Part shown: positions 16,966 through 25,224 of the stretch, piece after piece
How the letters are laid out: each line of letters begins with the position of its first letter
How positions within the stretch are numbered: the stretch's first letter is position 1
NCBI GenBank assembly: GCA_031549265.1
Contig: JAVBQB010000001.1
Coordinates: 1-64,000, forward strand
Direction: 5' to 3'
Source of the DNA: JAVBQB01 sp031549265
GTDB taxonomy: Bacteria; Bacillota; Clostridia; Oscillospirales; JAVBQB01
DNA: 64,000 bases
The notes under the pieces: generated by a model
Told to the model about the DNA's origin: nothing
Database searches by the model: none
Seen by the model: the letters and a program-made list of their open reading frames with translations, nothing else
Position numbers and translations under genes: made by a program

Positions 16966-18159
16966 TCAGATATCGTTGTGTTTATGAAGCTCGTGTGCAA
17001 TATCGTAAATCGAAACCCCCGCGAGCTCCGCCGCCTTTTTCGCGGACTCGAACTCCATGTAAGAACGTTCGATATCGCCGAATGTACAGACCTTCAACTC
17101 GATCTTGCCGTAGCGGGTATCAATTGTCTTTACCGACCGCTCCATAACGATTCTATCGGTAATTGTTTTCCGGATTCCGATTGTCGAGGTATGCCGGAAA
17201 ATCGCATTTGTGACCTTGTCCTCGTCATCGGGGCAGCACAGGACGGTTAGTTCGACCGCGGGTCTCCCCTTCTTCATGTGGATTGGAGTGTAATAAGCGT
17301 CCAGCACTCCGAGCTCAAACAGTTTAACCATAGCGTAAGCGAGCTGTTCCCCAGTAGAATCGTCTATTGACGAGCGAAGCTCCAGTACCTTGTCCCCCGA
17401 TTGTTCAGTGGTATGTATCAGCATAGACCGTAGGACGTTGGGGAATCCGAAATCGCGCGTTCCTGCGCCGTAGCCGGTGCTCTGGACGACACCCGCCGGG
17501 CAGACGGCTCCGATAGTGTCGCCGAGGTATGCGGCGATCGCGGCTCCGGTCGGCGTTATCATTTCGCCGTTGACATCGGTAAAGCTGATGACCGCGCGGC
17601 ATTTTGAGATGATCTCCAGCGTCGCGGGTACTGGTATCGGCAGCATTCCGTGCGCGGTTCGTATCCGTCCCCTGCCCTCGCTTAGAGGCGAGAAAACAAT
17701 CCTGTCGGGCTTTAGATAGTCGATGCAGATCGCGACCGAGACAATGTCAATAATCGAATCGACAGCGCCGACCTCGTGCAATCCGACCTCGTCGGGCTCG
17801 ACGCCGTGAATTTTAGCCTCGGCTTGAACAAGAACTTCAAATATGCCAAGTGAAACGGTTTTAACATTGGCGTTCAAATCGGATTTTTCGATTAAGCAAC
17901 GGATATCCGACATGTGCCTGTGCGAATGATCGTGGCCGCCGTGATCGCGGGAAGCGTCGTTTTCCTGAAGGAGCACGTCGAATTTAATGGCCGATATACT
18001 GTATCGTTCGGCTGTAAAAACATTGAGCTCGTACCCGTCCAGATTGAGCAGCTTAAGATTGTCGGCGATATACTCCCGCGGCACCCCAAGCGAGATCAGT
18101 GTGCCGACGGTCATGTCGCCGCTGATTCCGCTGGAGCAGTCAAAATAAAGAGTGGTCAA
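16966..18159 (-). CDS. larC: Nickel insertion protein LarC
   Basis: Inserts nickel, in a CTP-dependent reaction, into the pincer nucleotide cofactor of lactate racemase-type enzymes. The 397-residue protein starts TLYFDCSSGISGDM, the LarC signature. A metal-binding His-rich stretch HGGHDHSHRH lies at about residues 74-83, followed by EVGAVDSIIDIV. Here it is one continuous frame, unlike lactobacilli, where larC needs a frameshift. It starts at TTG 18159 with GGAGG six bases before it, directly after the larE stop. Confidence 0.9.
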   Translation of the reverse strand: MTTLYFDCSSGISGDMTVGTLISLGVPREYIADNLKLLNLDGYELNVFTAERYSISAIKFDVLLQENDASRDHGGHDHSHRHMSDIRCLIEKSDLNANVKTVSLGIFEVLVQAEAKIHGVEPDEVGLHEVGAVDSIIDIVSVAICIDYLKPDRIVFSPLSEGRGRIRTAHGMLPIPVPATLEIISKCRAVISFTDVNGEMITPTGAAIAAYLGDTIGAVCPAGVVQSTGYGAGTRDFGFPNVLRSMLIHTTEQSGDKVLELRSSIDDSTGEQLAYAMVKLFELGVLDAYYTPIHMKKGRPAVELTVLCCPDDEDKVTNAIFRHTSTIGIRKTITDRIVMERSVKTIDTRYGKIELKVCTFGDIERSYMEFESAKKAAELAGVSIYDIAHELHKHNDI

Positions 18160-18160
18160 C

Positions 18161-18958
18161 TTATTCCTCCGGGTTTTTCAGATTTGTATCGAACGAGCCG
18201 CTGCGGTATCCGTCCAGATCGAGCGCGACAAATGCAAATCCAAGCTCGCGGATGGCGGAGCAAAGCCCATTTGCGGCAATCACTTTATCAAAATCGGCAG
18301 GGTCGGTTTCGATGCGGGCGACATCGCCGTGAACCCTTACCCGGCAGGTCTTGATTCCGTGGCTTTTGACGAGGTTCTCCGCCCGGGTGATTCGTGACAG
18401 CATGTCCGAGGTCAATTTAGTATTATACGGTACTCTTGTTGCGAGACAGGGACTGGAAACGGCATTACATCGGCTGATTCCCAGTTGGTTCGCAATTCTC
18501 TTTATGTCCAGCTTATGAAACAGCAGCTCGCGCAGCGGGCTGACCACTCCGAGTTCGCGCGCCGCCTTCGCCCCCGGACGGTATCCCTCCGAGTCGTCAG
18601 CGTTGGAGCCGTCCGCAACAGTTGGAAAACCGTTTTGCGACGCTTTTTCAATAATGAGTGAAAAAAGATGCTTTTTACAGTGATAACACCTGAGCGTTGA
18701 ATTTGAGGCGACCGGCTCAAGGCTCAGCGGGTCGGCGTCGATAATCTCAAAATATACGCCCAGACCTCTCGCCCATTCGGCAGCGGATTCGGTCTCCCCT
18801 GCCGGCATGAGCACCGAATTAACGGTAAACGCCGCGACATTGTCCGGCCCGAGTGCCGATACCGCGCACCAAAGCAGAAATGAAGAGTCTACCCCGCCGG
18901 AGTATGCGATCGCGAGTCTGTCATATTTTTTCAGATGAGCGGTTAATAAATCAAACAT
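18161..18958 (-). CDS. larE: Sulfur transferase LarE
   Basis: An ATP-dependent enzyme that adds sulfur to the pyridinium nucleotide during nickel-pincer cofactor synthesis. The 265-residue protein begins at the usual family position, with PP-loop AYSGGVDSSFLLW near residues 18-30. Cysteines lie in STLRCYHCKKH, in RCNAVSSPCLATR and in KTCRVRVHG. The pattern may indicate the cluster-binding multi-cysteine LarE rather than the single sacrificial-Cys form; this is tentative. ATG 18958 follows the asnS stop by one base, so the two are coupled. Confidence 0.88.
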   Translation of the reverse strand: MFDLLTAHLKKYDRLAIAYSGGVDSSFLLWCAVSALGPDNVAAFTVNSVLMPAGETESAAEWARGLGVYFEIIDADPLSLEPVASNSTLRCYHCKKHLFSLIIEKASQNGFPTVADGSNADDSEGYRPGAKAARELGVVSPLRELLFHKLDIKRIANQLGISRCNAVSSPCLATRVPYNTKLTSDMLSRITRAENLVKSHGIKTCRVRVHGDVARIETDPADFDKVIAANGLCSAIRELGFAFVALDLDGYRSGSFDTNLKNPEE

Positions 18959-18959
18959 A

Positions 18960-20351
18960 TCAAAACTCAGCGCTGCCGACCGTTCTCGGGAAAGCGGCGA
19001 CATCACGCACATTGGATACACCTGTAAGGTACATTATCAGACGTTCGAAGCCCAAGCCAAATCCGGCGTGCCGTGTGCCGCCGTACTTGCGAAGATCGAG
19101 ATACCACCAGTAGTCCTTCTCGTCTAAATCCAGCTTGCGGATACGGTCAAGGAGATAATCGTGCCGTTCCTCTCTCTGGCTGCCGCCGATAAGCTCGCCT
19201 ATGCCGGGAACCAGCAGGTCCATGGCGGCGACCGTGCGCTGGTCATCATTGAGACGCATATAAAAGGCCTTGATATCCGCCGGGTAGTCGGTGATGAACA
19301 CGGGCTTTTGGAAAACCGTCTCGGTAATATAACGCTCATGCTCGGTTTGCAGATCGGTTCCCCATTTGACCGGATACTCAAATTTGACGTCGGCGCGTTC
19401 GAGCAGGTCGATTGCCTCAGTGTACGTTATGGCGGCAAATTCGGAGCCGGCGACCGAGTTTAGTCGTTCCGAAAGGCTGCTGTCCACCCGCTCGGTCAAA
19501 AACTCGATTTCAAACCGGCAGACATCCAGCACATGTCCAATGACATGCTTAACCATCGCCTGAGCGAGCTCCATGCAATCCGTAAGATCGGCAAAAGCGA
19601 TTTCCGGCTCGATCATCCAAAACTCGGCGGCATGGCGTGTCGTGTTGGAGTGCTCGGCGCGGAAAGTCGGGCCGAATGTATAGGTCTTGCCGAACGCAAG
19701 CGCGAATGTCTCGGCCTCAAGTTGGCCGGAAACCGTCAGCGCGGTCTCGCGCCCGAAGAAGTCGCCGGAGAAATCGGGGACGCCGTCTTTCAGTTGAACA
19801 GGCGTCGATGGATCCAGCGTCGTAACTCTGAACATCTCACCTGCGCCCTCGGCGTCGCTGCCGGTGATGATCGGCGTGTGAGCCAAAACAAAACCGAGGC
19901 TGTGAAAGAAGCTGTGAATCGCGAACGCGGCTTCGGAGCGAATCCGGAAAACGGCGTTGAAAAGGTTGGTGCGCGGACGCAAATGCGCTATTGTCCGGAG
20001 AAACTCAACTGAGTGCCGTTTCTTTTGCAGCACATAATCGGGCTGAGATTCGCCCTCAATCTCGATGGACGCGGCGCTGATCTCAAAAGGCTGTTTGGCC
20101 TCGGGAGTGAGAACTACCCTGCCGCAGACAACCAGCGCGGCGCCCACATTCTGCTCGGCGGCGTCTGCCAATCCAGGAACTGAAAGATCAACGGTAATCT
20201 GGACGCTGCGAACGGTTGAACCGTCGTTAAGCTCGATAAAGCACATTGATTTGAGCTTGCGCGTTGTGCGCACCCAGCCGCGCAATATGATGTCGCGTTG
20301 ACTGAACGTTTGCGGTGACAGAAATATCTCTTTAGCAGTTGTAACTAGCAT
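18960..20351 (-). CDS. asnS: Asparaginyl-tRNA synthetase
   Basis: A class-IIb synthetase that charges tRNA-Asn. The 463-residue protein has an N-terminal OB anticodon domain (about 20-110) and a catalytic domain with FGPTFRAEHSNTTRHAAEFWMIEPE (motif 2 region) and GFGLGFERLIMYLTG (motif 3). ATG 20351 has GAGGTT upstream and gives the normal N-terminus; an earlier ATG (20390) would start inside an inverted repeat. It follows radA and is coupled to larE. Confidence 0.95.
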   Translation of the reverse strand: MLVTTAKEIFLSPQTFSQRDIILRGWVRTTRKLKSMCFIELNDGSTVRSVQITVDLSVPGLADAAEQNVGAALVVCGRVVLTPEAKQPFEISAASIEIEGESQPDYVLQKKRHSVEFLRTIAHLRPRTNLFNAVFRIRSEAAFAIHSFFHSLGFVLAHTPIITGSDAEGAGEMFRVTTLDPSTPVQLKDGVPDFSGDFFGRETALTVSGQLEAETFALAFGKTYTFGPTFRAEHSNTTRHAAEFWMIEPEIAFADLTDCMELAQAMVKHVIGHVLDVCRFEIEFLTERVDSSLSERLNSVAGSEFAAITYTEAIDLLERADVKFEYPVKWGTDLQTEHERYITETVFQKPVFITDYPADIKAFYMRLNDDQRTVAAMDLLVPGIGELIGGSQREERHDYLLDRIRKLDLDEKDYWWYLDLRKYGGTRHAGFGLGFERLIMYLTGVSNVRDVAAFPRTVGSAEF

Positions 20352-20366
20352 GTTAACCTCAAAATT

Positions 20367-20390
20367 ATGAATCCATGCGTATGGATTCAT
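20367..20390. repeat. Inverted repeat in the asnS leader
   Basis: ATGAATCCAT (20367-20376), GCGT, ATGGATTCAT (20381-20390): a perfect 10-bp inverted repeat 15 bases upstream of the asnS start. It is well placed for an operator or an RNA hairpin masking the SD. No T-box sequence is seen in the 150-base leader. Confidence 0.5.
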
Positions 20391-20501
20391 AGCTTAATAA
20401 TGCAGCCAGTGCATTTGAAATAGTGTGAGACGGCGCATTATCACGCTAAAGCACACTAGATCATATCATAGCTTTCCTTATTTGTACATTCCAAATGCAT
20501 A

Positions 20502-21872
20502 TTAACTGAAAATTATTCGCATTGCCTCGCTGATATTTGACGCGCCGATAAGCTCGATGCCGGATACGCTTTTGACCTTGTCCAGGCTCCGTTTTGGCAG
20601 GATGCACCTCGCAAAGCCCAGCCTGCGGATCTCTTCTATCCGCTGCTCAGCGGCGGGGACGGGACGCAATTCGCCGGTCAGCCCGATTTCGCCGAATGCC
20701 GCGAGGTCATCAGAAATCGGTTTGTCCTTGAAGCTCGAAGCAATCGCCAAAGCGGTCGGCAGGTCGGCGGCAGGTTCATCCAGTTTGAGGCCGCTGACCA
20801 CGCTGATGTACGCGTCACAGCTTCCGGTGAACAGCCCTGCCCTTTTCTCCAGCACCGCGAGAAGCAGCATGGCCCGGTTATAATCTATGCCCGCAGTCAT
20901 GCGCCTCGGCGTGCCAAATACGGTGTTTGTAATCAGCGCCTGTATCTCGGCGAGCAGCGGCCGGGAACCTTCCATCGAGCAGGCGACGCATGTGCCGGAG
21001 ACACCGGTCGGCCTGTTTGACAGCAGCATTTCGGACGGGTTGTGAACTTCCACCAGTCCGTTGCCGCTCATCTCAAAAACGCCGATTTCGTTGGTGGATC
21101 CGTATCTGTTTTTGCTGGCTCTGAGTATGCGGTAGGCGAAATTGCGGTCGCCCTCAAAGCATAGAACGCAGTCCACCATATGCTCAAGCACTTTCGGGCC
21201 GGCGATAGCGCCCTCCTTGTTAACGTGGCCGATAACAAAAACGGTGATTCCCAGCCCCTTCGACATCTGCATCAGCGCCAGAGTGCATTCGCGTACCTGA
21301 GTGACGCTGCCCGCTACTGATTGAACATCGGGCATGCTCATTGTCTGTATGGAGTCAATAATAACGAAATCGGGCGCGGCTCCGCCGGCATACTCAATCA
21401 CCGACTGCATATCGGTGTCGCAGAGCACACTGATTCCGCCGGTGTTAATGTCCAGCCTGCGCGCTCTCAGTTTCAGCTGGCTTGCCGACTCCTCGCCTGA
21501 GACATACAACACTTGTTTATCGGCGCTAAGCACCCCGCAAAGCTGCATGAGTAAAGTTGACTTGCCGATTCCGGGTTCACCGCCGACAAGCACAAGCGAG
21601 CCCTTGACCATCCCGCCGCCCAGCACGCGATCGAGTTCGGATATTCCGGTAGCTGTTCTGATGTCCTCGTGATCGACTTCGTCAATGAGCACGGGGGCCT
21701 GGCGGAAGGTGCGGCGGGCGGACGCGGATCCGCCTTTTTTTTGAGGTTTGCCCTCCACCGATTCGGAATCGGTCATGGAGTTCCAGCTGCCGCACGCGGG
21801 ACAGCATCCCACCCACTTTGAGGTTTCGTGCCCGCAGTCGGAGCAGAAAAAGATTGTCTTATGTGCTTTCAT
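20502..21872 (-). CDS. radA: DNA repair protein RadA/Sms
   Basis: A RecA-like branch-migration helicase in recombination and repair. The 456-residue protein opens with a four-cysteine zinc finger (CSDCGHETSKWVGCCPACG). It then has Walker A GGEPGIGKSTLL near residue 97, the RadA-specific KNRYGSTNEIGVF, and a C-terminal Lon-like domain with LKLDEPAADLPTALAI. Length is standard. It follows cwlD by 16 bases. Confidence 0.95.
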   Translation of the reverse strand: MKAHKTIFFCSDCGHETSKWVGCCPACGSWNSMTDSESVEGKPQKKGGSASARRTFRQAPVLIDEVDHEDIRTATGISELDRVLGGGMVKGSLVLVGGEPGIGKSTLLMQLCGVLSADKQVLYVSGEESASQLKLRARRLDINTGGISVLCDTDMQSVIEYAGGAAPDFVIIDSIQTMSMPDVQSVAGSVTQVRECTLALMQMSKGLGITVFVIGHVNKEGAIAGPKVLEHMVDCVLCFEGDRNFAYRILRASKNRYGSTNEIGVFEMSGNGLVEVHNPSEMLLSNRPTGVSGTCVACSMEGSRPLLAEIQALITNTVFGTPRRMTAGIDYNRAMLLLAVLEKRAGLFTGSCDAYISVVSGLKLDEPAADLPTALAIASSFKDKPISDDLAAFGEIGLTGELRPVPAAEQRIEEIRRLGFARCILPKRSLDKVKSVSGIELIGASNISEAMRIIFS

Positions 21873-21888
21873 ATATTTCTCCGGGAAA

Positions 21889-22602
21889 TTAATCCGAGTT
21901 GATGAATACCGATGCCATTGCCGCCGCTAGTTTGATTTGGTGCGCTGGCGTCTGAAGCAGCGCGCACTCGCGCTCGTTTGACAAGAATCCGCACTCAATC
22001 AGAACTGCAGGGTTTGTGACCTTGTTCAGCAGGTAAACCGAGTTCGGCGCTTTGGCTGCTTTTCGCTGTTTTTCCGGTTTCAGCATATTATTAAGCGCGG
22101 TTTGGATGCTCTCGCCGAGAAGTTTGCTTTCGGCGTTGTTTGTAAAGAACACCTGCGCGCCATAATACTTGGTTTCGGGGAAGAAATTCTGATGTATGCT
22201 GACAAGCACGGCGTCCTGCAATGAGTTTACGAGACGGACGCGGTTTTTAAGGTCGGAGACTTTCTTCTGGCGAATGGATTCAGCCGAGCTGTCGTGTATC
22301 GAAATATCTGCGTCGCGTATCATCTGCGTTTTGACGCCGAACAGAGTCAGTATCAAATCAAGCCGGTGCGCTACACTCAAATTGATATCGCTTTCGCGGA
22401 CGCCGGACGCGGACGATGCGCCGCCGTCTTCCCCGCCGTGCCCCGGATCAATAACGATGACGGCGGCACTGGGCTGCATGGGGGACAAAGCGTGCGCGGC
22501 TTGTTCTGCCTCGGGCAGCAGATTGGATAAACAAGCGGTAAGTGCAACGAAAGCAACCAGCGAAGTGATAACGAATAAATCCTTTGAAAACAGTTTTTTC
22601 AT
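21889..22602 (-). CDS. cwlD: N-acetylmuramoyl-L-alanine amidase, CwlD-like
   Basis: A zinc amidase (Amidase_3) that removes peptide side chains from muramic acid; CwlD acts in forming muramic lactam of the spore cortex. The 237-residue protein has an N-terminal signal/membrane segment (about residues 8-28) and the domain start VIVIDPGHGGEDGGAS. It also has Glu in GVRESDINLS, His in LVSIHQNFF and the catalytic Glu in AVLIECGFLSN. Size and single-domain form fit CwlD rather than larger autolysins. It is independent evidence of sporulation. Confidence 0.85.
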   Translation of the reverse strand: MKKLFSKDLFVITSLVAFVALTACLSNLLPEAEQAAHALSPMQPSAAVIVIDPGHGGEDGGASSASGVRESDINLSVAHRLDLILTLFGVKTQMIRDADISIHDSSAESIRQKKVSDLKNRVRLVNSLQDAVLVSIHQNFFPETKYYGAQVFFTNNAESKLLGESIQTALNNMLKPEKQRKAAKAPNSVYLLNKVTNPAVLIECGFLSNERECALLQTPAHQIKLAAAMASVFINSD

Positions 22603-22811
22603 AATTTACCCCTCCTACACTAATAGATATAGTCAGGTCAGGATAAATAGACATGTAATAGCGTAACTCCCGGTATTTTATCATTATTCTCGCAGCGGGA
22701 CAAGACAGCAAAACTTTTTATTGCGCCGGTTTTGACCGAATAATAGACCACAGCTTGGAAAACATCGGATATATTGCGAGAATCGTCAAAACCCTGCCAA
22801 ACAGTTGATTT

Positions 22812-22837
22812 ACATTTACTAATAATTCACATAATAT
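22812..22837 (+). promoter_or_regulatory. Possible mother-cell (sigma-E/K type) promoter of cotJ
   Basis: CATAATAT (22830-22837) fits the CATANNNT -10 pattern of sigma-E/sigma-K promoters, with AC 16 bases upstream (22812-22813) as in sigma-K sites. It lies 45 bases before cotJAB. The rest of 22603-22882 shows no gene. The -35 match is weak. Confidence 0.4.
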
Positions 22838-22882
22838 GAAGCGAGAGATACCTTTTCAGCATAATCGATAAGGAGGCAAGTA

Positions 22883-23344
22883 ATGGACTCGTTCATAAAA
22901 AGTGTGCCAACGAGCACTGACATCACATCGTCCGGATCGCTTCCGGCAAAAGCGCCGCTCGGATCGGCATATGTTCCGTTTCAAAACAGCGGCGACAAAA
23001 TGTATAAGCAGGGAGTGGCGCTGAACCGCGGGACACTGTACCCCTCGCTGGATTTCCCGTTTAAACACTTCGTTAACACTGGTGAACTGCCACCCACCCC
23101 GAAAACCGAGCTTATGGCAATGGACTTTGCCCTGGGTGAGCTCGGTCTTTATCTGGATACTCATCCAGGAGATACCGAAGCTGTCGAAGTCTTCAATACA
23201 TATCTAAAAATGTATGACGAGCTTAGGCGCAGATACGAGCAAATGTACGGCCCGATGACCAACCGCTCGCATATCCCAAGCAAGTATTACGACTGGATCA
23301 AGTCGCCGTGGCCGTGGGATCCATCGGATAGCAAGGAGGACTGA
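22883..23344 (+). CDS. Fused spore-coat protein CotJA-CotJB
   Basis: A 153-residue protein joining two normally separate coat proteins. CotJA-like: about residues 30-64 (YVPFQNSGDKMY ... LNRGTLYPSLDFPF). CotJB-like: about residues 76-150 (ELMAMDFALGELGLYLDTHPGD ... WIKSPWPWD). SD AGGAGG precedes ATG 22883. In spore formers cotJA-cotJB-cotJC form one mother-cell operon for inner coat proteins; here the next frame, 2 bases on, is the first piece of cotJC. A fused form suggests a stable CotJA/CotJB complex. Confidence 0.85.
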   Translation: MDSFIKSVPTSTDITSSGSLPAKAPLGSAYVPFQNSGDKMYKQGVALNRGTLYPSLDFPFKHFVNTGELPPTPKTELMAMDFALGELGLYLDTHPGDTEAVEVFNTYLKMYDELRRRYEQMYGPMTNRSHIPSKYYDWIKSPWPWDPSDSKED

Positions 23345-23346
23345 CC

Positions 23347-23457
23347 ATGTTTGTGTATGAAAAAAAGCTGCAGTATCCTATCAAGATCAAAAACCCCAAT
23401 CCCCGACTAGCCAAATACATAATCACCCAGTACGGAGGACCGGATTCCTTTAGGTAA
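23347..23457 (+). CDS. cotJC: cotJC, piece 1 (N-terminus; interrupted gene)
   Basis: The N-terminus of CotJC, a manganese-catalase-like spore-coat protein. It starts at ATG 23347 with GGAGGA six bases upstream. The conserved sequence (MFVYEKKLQYPIKIKNPNP ... ITQYGGPD) is perfect through codon 33, then changes to SFR and a stop at 23457. The break falls in GGAGGACC (23434-23441), the left repeat of element 1. The gene resumes in phase at 27505. As it stands it would yield a 36-residue stub with no metal site. Confidence 0.9.
   Translation: MFVYEKKLQYPIKIKNPNPRLAKYIITQYGGPDSFR
23434..23445. other. attL of element 1
   Basis: GGAGGACCGGAT, where cotJC piece 1 meets the element. The same core recurs at 27505. 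Only the base after CC differs (G here, A there). Confidence 0.75.
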
Positions 23458-23511
23458 TGCTGGATATCTGGCGTCCATTGTCGCGGGGAATTAAAAGACA
23501 TGCCGAGGATT

Positions 23512-24960
23512 CTACTGTTTCAGCTCGACTTGGAGCGTTTGTTCCTGTTTGTTAAAGACGATCCGCCTGATCAGGAAATGCGCCGTTTTATATTTCAGGC
23601 CTATATCGGTATCGGCGTCATTTAGCAAGTGGAAAACACTATCATAGCTTAAAAATCGGTAGACGCTGTCTGAGTTTTTTATTGGCGATTGGTCAAAGCG
23701 CCGCAGTTGCCCGGCTGCCTTTTGTCTATCGGATTCCAGCTTTATCTTGTTTAGTTTGTACTCGTCCAGAGTATCCGCTCCGTTAACGTACGCTTCGTAA
23801 ATTCTGGATTCTTTTACTTTAAGCTTTTCCAATTGACCTCGGAGCAGCTCGCGCTCGTCCTGAGCGGTCTTGTCAGCTTCCTGGGGAACGATGCGCAATT
23901 CAATTCTCTCGTCAGGAAAAGAGTCTCTGATCGCTTCCGATACCAGCGCTTCCATTCTCGCGATCGATATCAATTGGCTTGCCTTGCACTTTCCCTTTGA
24001 ATACCCGTTACACTGCAAATACGACGACTGAGAGACAACGAGGGACTTGCCGCAATTGCCGCAGACGGCCAATCCGGTAAGCCATGTTTTGATTATTGTT
24101 GTTGACCTCTGCCGGTATCCATAAAGCTCTTTGGTCTGCAGAATCATATCCTGCGCCTTGTTCCACAGCTCAATGTCAATCAGCGGCTCGTGGTCAGAGT
24201 CTGTTACAATTGAATCCGGATGGCTGAAATTCCGTCTTGCTTTGCCTGTCGGCGTCCATCGGGCTTTGCCTATGTAGACCGGATTATTCAAAATGTAATC
24301 GATCGTTCTGTTTTCAAATGGCGATCCTCTTTTAGATTTTACACCCAAGTCGTTCATATGGCAAGCAAGTTGCCGCATGTTCATTTCCTGATTTGCGTAC
24401 TTCTCAAAAATATATTTAACGAATATGGCTTCTTCTTGAACAACTTCGAGTTTGCCGTTCGCAATTACATATCCAAATGGAGCGCACGTCTGGTATTCTC
24501 CCCTGTTGGCTTTTTCAGTCATCCCTTTCTTAACTTCATCTGCGAGATTTAATGAGTAGTATTCTGCCATTGCTTCGAGCATGGCTTCAAGAATAACGGA
24601 AAACTTATCGCTTTCGATGGTTTCAGTAATCGAAAGAACCTTGACGTCGGCTTGCTTTTTGAGCAGAGATTTGTATACGACGCTGTCTTCTCTTGATCTC
24701 GCAAACCGGTCGAATTTATGTACGAGAATAATGTCAAACGGTTTAGGTTTTAACTTCGCAGCCGCGATCATTTTCATAAACGCCGGACGCGTCTCCGCCC
24801 TTTTTCCCGAGATGCCCTCGTCGACATAGACGTGTTGATCCGATAAATAAATATCATTCTTTTTTGCATACTCTTTTAGTGCCTTGAGCTGCGCGTCAGG
24901 CGAAAATTCGGTTTGATCGTCAGTTGATACCCTGATATAACAAGCGCCGTTTTGCCTCAC
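23512..24960 (-). CDS. Large serine recombinase of element 1
   Basis: A predicted integrase/excisionase for element 1. The 482-residue protein has a resolvase domain (CYIRVSTDDQ with the likely nucleophile Ser12, DEGISGKRAETRPAF, HKFDRFARSRED). A recombinase domain follows with NNPVYIGKARW, then a zinc ribbon (CGNCGKSL ... CKAS), and a coiled-coil C-terminus. GTG 24960 is chosen over TTG 25029 because AGGAAAGG lies ten bases upstream and it gives the normal N-terminus. The stop lies 55 bases inside the left end. No convincing sporulation promoter was found. Confidence 0.88.
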   Translation of the reverse strand: MRQNGACYIRVSTDDQTEFSPDAQLKALKEYAKKNDIYLSDQHVYVDEGISGKRAETRPAFMKMIAAAKLKPKPFDIILVHKFDRFARSREDSVVYKSLLKKQADVKVLSITETIESDKFSVILEAMLEAMAEYYSLNLADEVKKGMTEKANRGEYQTCAPFGYVIANGKLEVVQEEAIFVKYIFEKYANQEMNMRQLACHMNDLGVKSKRGSPFENRTIDYILNNPVYIGKARWTPTGKARRNFSHPDSIVTDSDHEPLIDIELWNKAQDMILQTKELYGYRQRSTTIIKTWLTGLAVCGNCGKSLVVSQSSYLQCNGYSKGKCKASQLISIARMEALVSEAIRDSFPDERIELRIVPQEADKTAQDERELLRGQLEKLKVKESRIYEAYVNGADTLDEYKLNKIKLESDRQKAAGQLRRFDQSPIKNSDSVYRFLSYDSVFHLLNDADTDIGLKYKTAHFLIRRIVFNKQEQTLQVELKQ

Positions 24961-25135
24961 ACAAACACGACCTTTCCTAAATTGCCGCAATTCAAACTGC
25001 GTTGAATTATCTGAATTCGTTTTTAACAATTTATTATGTCGGCGCTTGTCCTATTACTGAGCATATGAATAATTTGACGCAAAAGCTTGCAGCGTTTCGG
25101 CAGCTAAATTAGATAGTAATCCGATACAAATTAAC

Positions 25136-25180
25136 GCGGACATGCCCGATGGCTTATATTCAAGCCGTCAGCATGTCCGC
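25136..25180 (-). terminator. Long hairpin after the permease gene
   Basis: GCGGACATGC (25136-25145) pairs with GCATGTCCGC (25171-25180), with an inner GGCTT/AAGCC stem. It lies 45 bases downstream of the permease stop on the minus strand. There is no strong T-run, so it may slow rather than end transcription into the recombinase gene. Confidence 0.5.
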
Positions 25181-25224
25181 AATTCGTGCTGCTAAAAAGT
25201 TTTTATCAAACGATCAGTTTCTGA

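Noticed and set aside
20352..20501. A T-box riboswitch before asnS
   Set aside because: The leader is short and the T-box core sequence is not present; only a 10-bp inverted repeat is seen.
25030..25130. A sigma-E/K promoter for recombinase 1 (CATATGCT, plus-strand 25060-25067)
   Set aside because: The -10 fits loosely, but no acceptable -35 lies at 13-17 bases.
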